DNA of 26,742 bases, taken from Pelargonium cotyledonis (taxonomy: Eukaryota > Streptophyta > Magnoliopsida > Geraniales > Geraniaceae). Positions 1 to 10,653 of this stretch are shown one piece after another. The notes under the pieces are model-generated. The model was not told the origin of the DNA and did no database searches. It was given only the letters and a program-made list of their open reading frames with translations. Location of the stretch: positions 1 to 26,742 of the forward strand of contig JAYMTA010000568.1 of the NCBI GenBank assembly GCA_036897625.1. Direction: 5' to 3'. The translations under genes were made by a program, and so were the position numbers. Position 1 is the stretch's first letter. Each line of letters begins with the position of its first letter.

Positions 1-2
1 CC

Positions 3-113
3 GCCAACCAGCCCGTGCCGCCGGAAGTTCTTGCCAAGGCGATGAAGGTGGACAAAAAGGTGGTCGAGGACATCGCATGTAAAAATGCAGCACCTAAACC
101 AAAAGCAGGTTAA
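3..113 (+). CDS. germin-like protein, C-terminal fragment cut by the window edge
   Basis: The frame is open from base 3 to a TAA at 111-113 and gives 36 residues beginning ANQPVPPEVLAKAMKVDKKV. Germin-like proteins end in a block of the form 'P-x-V-L-x-K-A-x-x-V', and the complete germin-like gene downstream in this window ends in the matching block PEVPDHVLTKAFQV. This is therefore most likely the last part of a neighbouring germin-like gene on the same strand, making a tandem pair. The tail (KNAAPKPKAG) is longer and more lysine/alanine/proline rich than usual. The cupin core with the metal ligands lies outside the window, so activity cannot be judged. A different cupin family is possible but less likely given the neighbour. 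Confidence 0.75.
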   Translation, partial: ANQPVPPEVLAKAMKVDKKVVEDIACKNAAPKPKAG

Positions 114-284
114 CTAGAGGGTGTTCAGTTTTCGTAGGTCTGTGGATCGAGTGGTCCGTGTCTTTGTTAGCTCCTCGATTTTAGTGGTAAGCGTAGCTGG
201 GTGCGTCGGTCTTTAATCTCCTAGTTTTATTTATTCTGTGTTATCCTCTTTTTTAATGAAATTGAGTTTATAGCATTGTTAGTT

Positions 285-290
285 AATAAA
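285..290 (+). terminator. poly(A) signal of the upstream germin-like gene
   Basis: A canonical AATAAA lies about 170 bases after the TAA at 111-113 in T-rich sequence, a normal distance for a plant 3' UTR. The assignment is by position only. Confidence 0.5.
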
Positions 291-299
291 TTTCTCATG

Positions 300-1620
300 C
301 TATATTAAGTTTTCATTTTGTACGTCCATCTTGCTATAAATTTCTACCTAGCTCCACCATAAAATGATTGTAATTAAACAAAAGAACAATTAAATACACT
401 ACTTGGGAAAAAAAGAGAAGCCGGTAAAAAAGTGTCACGTCAAATTACATGTGACGTACATGCATCAAGTTACACGCAATGATCCGTTTCGTTAAATTTA
501 TAGATTTGAGATCGGACGTATGGATGAAATTGACAACATATCTTGGTTTTTGTGTTCGCTTGGCAAACAATCTGCCGTTCCATCCATCCCGAACAAACTC
601 CACCAAACAGTGATTGCAAATCTGCAACCGTTCCATGTAAGGCACTTTTCTTAATTAATTAATGAATTTGCTAATTACACACCACTCATTGTATCTAAAA
701 ACCTTTTGTTTCTGTTTATATAGTCACTTTCTGTTCTAAAATTATTTATGAATATCTATTGCTACTCGGAAAATCCAACAAAACAAAACAAAGCTACAAA
801 ATCATCACAAAAACTACTAATTGTAATAAAAAGGAAACAATAAAACCAAGTGGGTCTCATCCCGTAAACGCCACGAAGCCAAGAAGACCAAGTCTTCAAT
901 ACCTCACATGATTATCTCTCCCAACGAACAAACCAACCACCTTAATTCCTAAAATAAATAAATTATTAATTTATGTGAAGAACATTATTCAAATTTAAGA
1001 GATATTGTCCATGAAAGATAAACATAGTCATAACATGCAAATATGTAGAGGGAGGAAGAAGTTTAAATCAATAAGTTTTTAGTTTATACTAAAGTAAATT
1101 AAATTGTCAAATCAAATCTGGTTATATCAAACAATTCAAACGCTTTAGATTTCTTATGAGAACACTGAATGAAGAACATTTTTTTTCTCTTGTATTTCGT
1201 TCACCTACTTCCAGACCAAACTTCTTCCTAGAGTAAATACACCAAATAAACCCCAAGATATGTTTAAACCAAAAAAAAAAAAAAAAAAAGGAAGAAAAGT
1301 ATGTTTAAATCTAATTCAAAGAAAATAAGAAAAATTTAGAAAAATGTGACAGTTAACTTAATCTCATAACTCTGTACCTCGTTCTTTCGAAAATAAGTAA
1401 TTCTAAAAATTCAAGCCTGTAACATCGAACAACAATGAGTCTAATATATGTGATGTGTGGATGATTACGAGGATGACGATATTATAAAAAAAATGAGCCA
1501 AGGGTCAACATATGCCTTTGCTTTGGGTCTAAGAGGGAAGGCATGTTCCTTGCTTGTCCATACACATTCTCTTAATTTTAAGTCTCCTCTACCCTAAAAC
1601 CAAAATCTAATTTCTCTTCT
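300..1620. other. intergenic DNA between two germin-like genes
   Basis: AT-rich sequence with no supported gene. It holds a run of 19 A at 1271-1289, other A-rich stretches, and the 5' promoter region of the next gene. A 66-codon minus-strand frame at 445-645 has no recognisable similarity and no ATG at its start, and was rejected. Confidence 0.7.
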
Positions 1621-1626
1621 CCTCTT

Positions 1627-1634
1627 TATAAATA
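1627..1634 (+). promoter_or_regulatory. TATA box of the germin-like gene
   Basis: TATAAATA preceded by a pyrimidine-rich stretch, about 140 bases before the ATG at 1769. This predicts transcription start near 1660 and a 5' UTR of roughly 110 bases. Confidence 0.65.
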
Positions 1635-1768
1635 ACACCAACCCCAACTTCTTTTTATTTACTCTCAGACCAATAATACATTTCTTTTTGGTTCTTTTCT
1701 TTCATCTTCTTCCCCAACAGCACATCAACTGCAACAATTATAGTGTTATTATTTGCAAGCTCACAGCT

Positions 1769-3174
1769 ATGGCGGCTAGAATTTTCTTTGCGTTTCTGGT
1801 CTCTGTAGCCATTGGCTTCACCTTGGTCGCCGCCGACCCCGAGTATCTTCAAGATATTTGCGTCGCCGATCTCACTTCCGGTAAGCCCTTTGTACCCTTT
1901 TCTTGTTTTGCTCTGATTTGGCTGTTTTTTTTAGAGGAAATCGGAAATGGGTTTCTTGTTTTCTTGCAATTTTCTCGAGAAGCAATCTTGATTTGTCAAT
2001 GACTACTAGTTTCATCATGGTGGGAGAAATTGGACCGGTTGAGCTAATGAGCCGGACCAGTTATTTTTTCTCTATTGTTCTGTTAAATAAATATACTCGT
2101 TGTTCTAGTTTAACACGAGACGAAGAGACGTATGATTCAAATCTCAACAAATGCAGTTGTTTAATCCTCGATAAAAGAGGCTTCTCTTGACTCGAGTTTA
2201 AATTAGTCAAGGATCAAATGTAGGATAATAAATACACAAATAAATATAACTTGCTAGATCAATTTCTCGAAATAGTGGTCAAAATTGAGCAATACTCAAG
2301 AAAATCATATAAAAGCTAATCAAAATCGAATTTTATTAATGTAGAGAAGCTGACAATTTGAATTCGAGTCTAGAATCACTTAAAATTTGACATGTTTTTA
2401 CTGATTTGAGTTGAAACAGTGTTAATATCAGGGTTGAATCGAGGACAAGCTCATCTTATCTCAGATTCAGATTATGTCTTTTCACCTAACAAAAAATTTG
2501 ATGGTTAAACTCTACCATAGTGTGACATTTAATAGTTGGCTCTACACAATAGGAGAGCTACCCTATTTTGTAGTTTGTGCCTTTCATTTACATTTTTTTT
2601 TTTCACTAATTCATTTCTGAAAATAAAATTCACAGCCGTGAAGGTCAACGGTTTTACTTGCAAGTCAAACGTCACCGCCGGCGACTTCTTCACCGACATC
2701 CTCGCCCTCCCCGGAGCCACCAACACCACCATGGGCTCAGTGGTCACCGGAGCAAACGTCATGAAGGTCCCGGGGCTGAACACCCTCGGCCTGTCGCTCT
2801 CACGCATCGACTACGCCGCGGGGGGTCTGAACCCGCCGCACACGCACCCACGCGCCACCGAGATGGTGTTCGTGCTGGAGGGTGAGCTGGAAGTGGGGTT
2901 CATAACCACCGCGAATGTGCTGATCTCGAAGACAATCAAGAAAGGTGAGGTCTTTGTGTTCCCGAAGGCTCTGGTGCATTTCCAGAAGAACGCCGGGAAG
3001 AGTCCGGCGTCGGTGATATCGGCGTTTGACAGCCAGTTGCCGGGAACGCAGTCGATCGGAGCGACCCTTTTCGCGGCGAGCCCGGAGGTGCCGGACCATG
3101 TGTTGACCAAGGCGTTTCAGGTTGGGACCAAGGAGGTGGACAAGATCAAGAGCAAGTTCGCACCTAAGAAGTAG
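1769..3174 (+). CDS. germin-like protein, secreted cupin, two exons
   Basis: Exons are 1769-1880 and 2636-3174, with a phase-1 GT-AG intron of 755 bases; together they give 216 residues, the usual length. Residues 1-22 form a signal peptide (hydrophobic FFAFLVSVAIGFTLV ending in AA before DPEYLQDIC), so the protein should go to the apoplast. Cys31 and Cys46 are the conserved germin disulfide pair. Germin box 1 has metal ligands His106, His108 and Glu113 within PPHTHPRATE; box 2 has the fourth ligand His152 within FPKALVHFQKN. N49-V-T is a likely N-glycosylation site. The complete ligand set means a Mn-binding cupin fold; family members act as superoxide dismutases or oxalate oxidases, or have no known activity, and which applies cannot be read here. 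The canonical KGD near box 1 is absent. Exon 2 is strikingly GC-rich compared with the intron. Confidence 0.95.
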
Positions 3175-3276
3175 ACCAGGAAGTGAAGCTCTGTTCTTTT
3201 TTGAGGTTGTTTTTTTTTTTAATATACTGTAACAATTGAACTACAAATTTAAGAGCATGTTGTGATCATGTGATTT

Positions 3277-3282
3277 AATAAA
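3277..3282 (+). terminator. poly(A) signal of the germin-like gene
   Basis: AATAAA about 100 bases after the TAG at 3172-3174, following a T-rich upstream element near 3208-3221. Confidence 0.6.
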
Positions 3283-3299
3283 ATACAAAATCCAGTGGT

Positions 3300-4900
3300 G
3301 CATATTTTTGGATTTTAATTTGGGTCTTGCACTTTTTGAGTGAACTATTCTGTATATGCTTGTAACATTGAACACCAACAAACTCAAATTCTTATAGGAA
3401 TCGAAACAGATGAATTTAAACCACCAGATGCGGGGATAACTGGGAAGGAGATGTTTTACCTTAACATGAGGTTTTGAGTTTGAGTCTAAAAAAATACAGC
3501 TACGTTAAAATTTGGTAGCAAAGCTTTGCCACCCTTGTCCTTGTGGTCCTATCTATCTCAAATAAAGATTAGTATGAGGTGTCAAACGCGAGTTTACAGA
3601 TCCGCTCAAAAATCTCATTGTTTAAAAAAATATATGAATTTAGATTCATATATACAAAAAGTTAAATAAATAATAAAGATTTGTTAGATAAATGATCATA
3701 ACAATGATATTAGCTGAAAAGTTGGGATGTTCCCATCAATTAAAAATAAAAATATGGTTTAATTAGTTAAAAAATGAAGACTTATCTTTGGGGACACTAT
3801 ATTAAGAAAGAGCTGTAAAGTAAGAGAAAATGTATATTCCAATGGTTGGTGTAAAATGGGATAGCTATAGGAGGATTAAGCTCCCTCACCTCACCTCACC
3901 TCACCTCACCTCTAATCCAATGTTTCACACTTCAAAGCTTTTTGGTGCTTCCAAACAAGACCTCAATCACAATATGACATCATAGATGACATTAATAGCA
4001 AATATTACAAACAAAATTAGATGGAATTATCATAGATATTGTCCCATCTACCAAACTCATATTACTAAAATCAAGTCAGAGCTTAATAGAGTGGGTGCAT
4101 ATGATAAGATCTAGTTTTGTTTAATGAATTAAATATTATTTTACTATTCTTGAAATTTAATGTCATATGCTCATTTTTTTATATTTAGATTTAGATTAGT
4201 TTTTGAGAAGGAGCATCAAAACACAAATCACAAGAAGTCACCTAATCAATGGTTGACCCCTTTTTGGTTTGCTTTCCCTATACTATTCTTTATACAAATT
4301 CAGCCCCCACAAAGCCAGCAACCAAGCATGGTCCTTGTGTCATGTAATACAGTAAAAACTTTATTATGGTCGTAATGTATACAATATTAGGTCCAAATTT
4401 TAATATTCGCTCTTCCCGTAATCGCTTTAGCCAAAAGTCACTTCAACCTCCAAGAACTTTCAAGCTTCAAAAAAACAACACTCCTAACTTTGTCGTAAAG
4501 CTCAGTTTCAAGAAATTGAAATCATTTATAACAATGCAATTATCATGCTAATTATGGTCCTAACGTTTAAATCTCATGCAAGTAACACAAATGACACATA
4601 TCTATCAATTAAAATTAGCTAATGAAGTTGCTGAGGTTCTCATCAACAAAAGTTACAGAGGTACTGATAAATCTGTGGAAGGAAAGAGAGGATTAGCAAT
4701 AATGTCGGAACCTGATTCTTTCACTCTTGAGACTAAAGATAGAGAAATGCAATTAATAAGAACCTGAGTTCGAAGAGTTCAGACTGCTGATTACCTTGAA
4801 GTTACGAAATGGAAAATTACATTGAAGCAACAGTGTTGAGAGTTTACGATGAGGTTCTGGAAAATTTAGAAGATCGAAGCCTATTTAAATGTAAAGGTCA
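3300..4900. other. intergenic DNA between germin-like and GluRS genes
   Basis: AT-rich, no supported gene. It holds the CTCAC microsatellite at 3885-3912 and, near its right end, the 3' UTR of the minus-strand GluRS gene. Frames at 4160-4375, 4366-4551 and 4576-4767 (+) are short and unrecognised. Confidence 0.6.
3885..3912. repeat. (CTCAC)n microsatellite
   Basis: Five perfect CTCAC units plus CTC. It lies in non-coding DNA about 600 bases downstream of the germin-like gene. Confidence 0.9.
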
Positions 4901-4904
4901 GGTA

Positions 4905-7900
4905 TTACTTTAGGGAAGCTTGCTGCCGGCCATCTGGGATTGCGAAGAGGACTATAGGCTTTGAAGACTTCTGGAAGGGAACATCGCATCTGAAATAGCC
5001 TTTCCTCTCCAGTTGCAAAATATCTCCACACTTCAAACTTCGCATATTGGAATCCCCAAGTGCAGCGGTCTCATTTTTTGTGCATGGATTAAGCACGTCG
5101 ATGAAGTCCTCTCCTTCTTCCAGCTGCAAATACAAGAGTAACAAACGCCGCCTGTTATTCAGATTTCCAACTTCACATTCCAAACCTGACTCTTATAAAC
5201 AGTGAGGTGATTAAGAACATAAATTTCACAATATTTACAGAGTTCATCAAGCATAGTAGACATGATTTATTTTTGCACATAATGACTTGATTATTGAAAA
5301 CAACTTCATGACTATATATGCATATTACTCTTTCAGTTGCCTACATAAGAAAAATATATGTGGTCGAGCACTAAAGCATTTACTTTAGCATTGTTGTAAA
5401 GATATGAAGCTTAGTAAGTATGACAAGAGAGCTTTGTCTTCAAACACTGCTCAAGTTGCATAGAAAAGCATTATTTCCATATCAATGCAATAAGTATGCT
5501 CTATTTCACAATAAATCAGTCAAGGCAAACGTTTTCGGCAGTAAAATAATATATGTTCTTTAGTAAAAGTGAAAGTTACAATTTTTCGGGCCAATGTCCT
5601 TTTTAACCTAACCCATTTAGAATAAAAGGCTGTCATAAGTGAAGAAAAGCTTAAGAACCAATAGTTTATTAGCACATACCTTCTTCTTTGTGATAAGGTA
5701 GTCAAACTCCATCAATGAGAGGTTAACAAGTTCATCTGATTCAGGTAACCAGGTAAGCTTCAACTTAGTTGACTTGTAATCTTGGTCAAGATGCAAAATT
5801 CCTGATAACTGTGTGATTTTTCCCTCTTGGTCCTTCTCAATTTTCTTTACTATAGCATTCCCCCAATCCATTAAAGTTATTTTCTCATCCACCGACATGA
5901 GTTCAGCATCAGCTTGTTCTATCCATATCCTCTTTGTGTAAGTTGTGGCCTTCTCGCCAGCACCTTCATATTTCTTATGCTTTGGAATGATCCGAACAAA
6001 TGGTTCATTAGGGCCGTTAGTTAGGGTCAATAAAACGCGCCGCTCTTCAACAATAGCTGTATGTCTGGGACACACAGGATCAATAATCTTCTTATTAATT
6101 GTCCAGAGTTTGTCCCACTCCATAAGATTCAAATTTTTTGAAGCACCCTAAAACAAAAAGGATAAAATAATGAATGAAATACAGATATCAAGCTTAATTA
6201 GGTTTCAAACCTAAAAGCTTAATGAGCTATTAGATGTCAGTATGATGTACTTGTCTAAAACTCAATAAAAATGTCATAGCAAAACCAGAATGTTCTTTTA
6301 ATTATTCAGATTTTGGTCATACGAATCTTTCTCCCAACTTCTATTCGCTATTTTTTTACTAACTACTCGATAATACTGCAATACTAAATGGTCTGAATTT
6401 TACTCAATATCAGAAGTAAAAGCCAAATATATTATTACCTGTTCAAGAATAAACTGTATCAATGCCTCAATTTTGAGACCTCTGCGCACAATTCCTTGGA
6501 CAGTTGGAAAACGAGGATCATCCCATCCATCAACCTTCTCATTCTGGACAAACCAGAGAAGCTTGCGCTTGCTAAGAAGTGTGTAAACCATATTCAACCG
6601 GCTAAATTCATAAATGAGAACCTTTCTAACTCCCATATCCTCTTGAATCCTGTAATATTGAGCATTCCGATCATGGTATTCACTAGATCTCAGTGCATGA
6701 GTAATGCCTTCTATAGCATCAACGAATGGGCAGGCAAAATCATAAGTTGGATATATCTTGTACTTGGCCCCAATCCTATGGTGGGGAAGTGGATTGCATC
6801 GGTAATAAACTGGATCTCGTAGTGATTTGTTTGGATCTTGCATATCCAATTTTCCACGAAGGCAGCACTGCAAACCCCTCTCGGATCCTGCAATCATCTC
6901 CTTCCATAATTCCATATTCTTCTCTAAGCTGTTGTTTCTACATTTAGATTCAATTCCATCCATCCTTTCTTTCTGCATTTGCTCCCGTGGTGTATCATCA
7001 ATATATGCTTTGCCCTCCTTCATCAACTTTTCAGCCATTTCCATCAACTGAGGAAAATAATCTGATGTATACGTAACAGTTTCAAATTTAATACCCAGTG
7101 TCTCAATGTCTTTCAAGAGATTGTCCACAAACTCGTTACTTTCCTTGGCAGGATTGGTATCATCAAAACGAATTATCAACTTCCCTTGGTAGCGTTGAGC
7201 AAAATACTGGTTGAGCAATGCTGCTTTTGAGTGGCCAATGTGAAGATAACCACTAGGTTCTGGAGCAAATCTCAAACGCACTTTCCCAATTTCAGCATCA
7301 GGGAGATCTACTTCAAATGCAGGCCTGCTGCTTGGTTTTCCCTTTTCAGAACTATCCCCATTTACACTTTTTGATTGATGATTGACAACCTGCTGCTCTT
7401 TTGATTTGGGTAGTGATTGTTTTCCCGAACTTTTTTTGCTAACATATGCTGTTGTGACTTCATTCAAGGCATCACTGTATTCCGCAAATATTGAATTGAA
7501 CCATCTAACCAGATTTTGATACTTCTTTGACTTCCTAAGGCTTTCCCACCTCAGCCCAGCCCCTGCAAAGAATAAGATATCAATAATCAAAAGCAAGTTA
7601 TAATTAATAACTTTTCATTTTGTTTGAGTAACTTGTGATGTATTATTAACAATGGGAAATTGGGAATACCCAATTTATACTATACAAGAATTTCCTATTA
7701 ATCAAAGTATTTCCTATTTTCTACAATTCTAACATAATTCTTCATAGGGAGTGCAACCAAACCAACCGATCAAAGACATCCAAAATACCATTTATTAAAA
7801 TTGCTAATGGTTAAATGTTCACTTACGATGAAAACAAGTTTCAAATCCACAACACAATGATGAAGCCTTATCACTTTTTTGGGCAGCTTTTAAGGAAACA

Positions 7901-9072
7901 GAGTGTAGGTCCCTCAAAGGAACATCATAATTCCAAGTACAACATCCATCTTTTATCTCTCAAGAAAGAGATTTTTCATACCTTATCTCCAGAGTGTCAT
8001 TCAAGGATAGACCAACAAAAATGACCCTAAAAACAAAATATCTGAATTCTAGGCAAATTATGGATACTGCAAATGCATCACTAGCAGGGTTTTTATTTTT
8101 CCTTGCCCCTCATAACAAACAAGGTAAATAGATAGGAAGCTTTACCTGCAAGACCGGCCCAGATAGCTATGTCCGCAATGGACAAACAATACCCGACCAA
8201 AAAAGTGCGCTTCTCTAGATACTCATCAAGATATTTGCATACATTTTCAAACTCTGAACCTATTGCAAGAGTAGGAGCATAGTCCAGCAATTCATCAATC
8301 TGAAAAGAGAAGGGAAAAGAAAATTTATAGATCATGTAGGCAAAAATGTTGTATCCTTATCTTCAGCAAATGAAAGGAGGATCACCTGACTAGATTCGAA
8401 TGCATCCACTCCATAAAAGTTGGGGATTTTGGCAACTCGTCCGACATGACGGAGAAGTACATATGCTCCATGGAGTTTCTGCCTGAAACGTGGATCAAGT
8501 TCATGTTTCAGCTCAAGAATTAAAGGGGAAGAGGAGGAGAGAGTCATGAGGTGTTCTTTGAGATCCCAAGGTGATTCTTTCTCAGATAAGCTTCTTGCCT
8601 ATGAGAAAGTACATAAACCTAAACTTTCAAAGATTTTGAAGACATTATTTTGCAAGCAACCATTTATGTTTAAGGCATTTTATCTTGAAGCTTGATTTTT
8701 TATAGTCTCTTCATCCTACACTTAATAATCTCCCATCAAAAAGTGAAAAGCTGAATGCCAGTTAATCTTGTAGTTTCAACCTTCAACGAAACCAATAAGA
8801 AACTCTACAACATAACTAAGATCTTTAACAAGAGTGATAACTTCTAAATCAACTAACCTGACAAAATACAAAATCAACACTAAACAAATACGAAAGAACA
8901 GAAAAGGCAACAAACAAACAACAAACTCGTACCCATCAGATAAGATCATAGTGGGAGCAGAACCAGGAGAGAGAGAGGCATCAATGGGCAAAGAAATCCC
9001 CGCAATCTTAGCGGCAGCAATGACAGAAAGTGGTGGACTTGCTGCCGAAAATAGCAGCTGCTTTATCTCCAT
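4905..9072 (-). CDS. cytosolic glutamyl-tRNA synthetase, six coding exons
   Basis: Attaches glutamate to tRNA-Glu in the cytosol. Exons in transcript order: 9072-8933, 8482-8386, 8299-8146, 7562-6439, 6147-5680, 5123-4905. All junctions are GT-AG and in phase, totalling 2202 bases or 733 residues, near the usual length of about 720 for plants. Residues 1 to about 150 form the GST-like N-terminal domain seen in eukaryotic GluRS. A linker rich in K, S and Q leads to the class I catalytic core: RFAPEPSGYLHIGHSKAAL with HIGH at about 238-241, and a KMSKS-type loop LLSKRKL at about 459-465. The C-terminal exons carry the anticodon-binding beta-barrels, with GASKNLNLMEWDKLWTINKK and GYFRCDVPF typical of the archaeal/eukaryotic branch. 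That separates it from the bacterial-type organellar enzyme. The ATG at 9072 was chosen because MEIKQLLFSA is the family N-terminus. No break seen. Confidence 0.95.
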
Positions 9073-9081
9073 CTTCACCAA

Positions 9082-9605
9082 CTACACCGCATATTACCCA
9101 CCAGTACACAATTAATCAGCAGAAACACTTTAAAAATGAGAAATTGAGAGAGATAATTAAAAGACAGGTGCTTGGTGCATGCAACTTCATATTTAGCATA
9201 CACATTTTCATATACCTTTTACCACTTACAAGCTAAAATCTGTAGTCATAAGGAGAGAAAAATCAAAATCACATCTCTAATATGAATCTGGAGCCAATTT
9301 GATACCTCAAATCCATTTTTTTAAAATCAATTCCAAATTCCACTCAGCATTAAACCTCCAGATTATGAGACTAAAACACTCTCACTCTTCGTTCATTATC
9401 TAATTAACCAAACAGTAACAGACAAAAATCCCAAATTCTCAAACATTCACTAGAGAGACTACAATTGATCAAAAACAGTTCTTCTCGATGACATTTACTA
9501 TCGAAAATCTTAAAATCTAAACATGAACTTTCTTATAAAAATAGAACAGTAAGAAAGAGAACTGAGCTACTTGCAGTAATTAAAAACCGAAATATATGCA
9601 AAAAC
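9082..9605 (-). other. possible 5'-leader intron of the GluRS gene
   Basis: On the minus strand a donor (GCAG|GTTTTTGC) at 9605 and an acceptor (GGTGTAG|TTGG) ending at 9082 would join a GC-rich leader (about 9606-9755) to the ATG exon. The leader contains no ATG. The acceptor has a weak pyrimidine tract, so this is tentative. Confidence 0.4.
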
Positions 9606-9780
9606 CTGCCTCGTGTGAATCTGGAGAGTGAAAATGGGGCGGCGTCGATGGAGGATACGGCGGCGACGCGGCAATCAGCGGCGGCGGAGTGGTTTTGGTG
9701 AAGAAGTTCGGTTGGAAAGAGAATAAAATGAAGGGAACGCAACGCGACTGAGTGACTCAGTGCCTGTGGTAGCGAGTTGA

Positions 9781-9870
9781 TTTTATAGTTTGTTTCGCGG
9801 AATATTGCAATGGGCTGTTTTTTTTTGGGCCCATTGGATATTGTGGGAAAAAAAAAACCACAGCCCACCT
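9781..9870 (-). promoter_or_regulatory. GluRS core promoter with site II-type elements
   Basis: On the minus strand there is a TATA box TATAAAA at 9787-9781. Upstream lie TGGGCY elements or their complements at 9811-9816, 9826-9831 and 9862-9867. TGGGCY (site II) motifs, bound by TCP factors, are typical of plant genes for translation and growth, which suits a tRNA synthetase. Transcription should begin near 9755. Confidence 0.6.
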
Positions 9871-10350
9871 GATTTGACTTGCCAATTTACCTTTTTGACC
9901 CTCTTTCCCAAACTTCTATGAACTTTTAACCTAATTTGGTTGAATTTATGCCTTCTTTATTTTATACTGGCTAATTGACGAGCGGGAGCTACAATTTTTC
10001 ACTTCCACGACGATTATCACATTTAGATCTACGTGAATACGTATAAAATCTGTTCTCTTATCTAGTTTGCACTTGAAAATAAGTGTTTAGAACTAAACGA
10101 TTTAAATTTTATTTGAGTTTTCGAATTTGAGGCTCTTTAGCTAAAGATATAGAATAAAATTTATAGGTTCAAATGAGAGAACGACCATCGGTAGTGTAGC
10201 TTGACCAATAAAAAAAATGAGAAAATTGTCATATAATTTTAGAACTCAAAACTTTGTAGGTTAAGTTACTCTCATTTTCATGCACTGGAAAACTCAAAGA
10301 CAAACTATCTCATCAATCTTGACAACACAGGATACAGAAATGCATACATA
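9871..10350. other. intergenic DNA between GluRS promoter and PHYA 3' flank
   Basis: AT-rich, no open frame of note on either strand and no recognisable element. It contains the distal GluRS promoter and the region where PHYA transcripts should end. Confidence 0.6.
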
Positions 10351-10352
10351 AA

Positions 10353-10520
10353 TTGTCAATTTGAGACCAATTCTTATTCATTCGGATCCGAAACAGACTA
10401 CAACTGAGACTAAACTGCAGTTAGTTCAAACATACTGACAACATTTTGTCAATCTGCTAACAAATTCTTATTCGGATTAGGAAACAGACTAATTCAGACT
10501 AAGCAGCAGTTCAGATGCCG
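10353..10520. repeat. imperfect direct duplication in the PHYA 3' flank
   Basis: Two copies start with TTGTCAAT at 10353 and 10446, a period of 93 bases. Shared blocks in the same order are AATTCTTATTC, CGGAT, GAAACAGACTA, CAGACTAA or GAGACTAA, and GCAGTT. Copies run about 70 bases each. They lie 135-300 bases past the PHYA stop codon and so are probably in the 3' UTR. Confidence 0.7.
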
Positions 10521-10653
10521 AGAAAATGAAAAATCCTATGTACAACTTGCAACAACAAAATGCAAGAAAATTAAGGTAACGCTACAACAACACGAAAGAA
10601 AATGTACTACTCAGGCCAAGTTCGCGATTTTTATTCTTCCTCGAGGAGAATCT

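Noticed and set aside
445-645. 66-codon minus-strand frame
   Set aside because: It has no ATG at its first codon, no family resemblance, and lies in AT-rich intergenic DNA.
1688-2002. Longer plus-strand frame across germin-like exon 1
   Set aside because: The first 27 codons precede the proper ATG at 1769 and it reads through the donor at 1881 into the intron.
2800-3110. Antisense frames over germin-like exon 2
   Set aside because: They are shadows produced by the high GC content of the real exon.
4576-4900. Plus-strand frame of 63 codons followed by other protein-like fragments (for example ENYIEATVLRVYDEVLENL from 4809)
   Set aside because: Frames change and stops interrupt; I recognise no family. 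A decayed gene is possible but not supportable.
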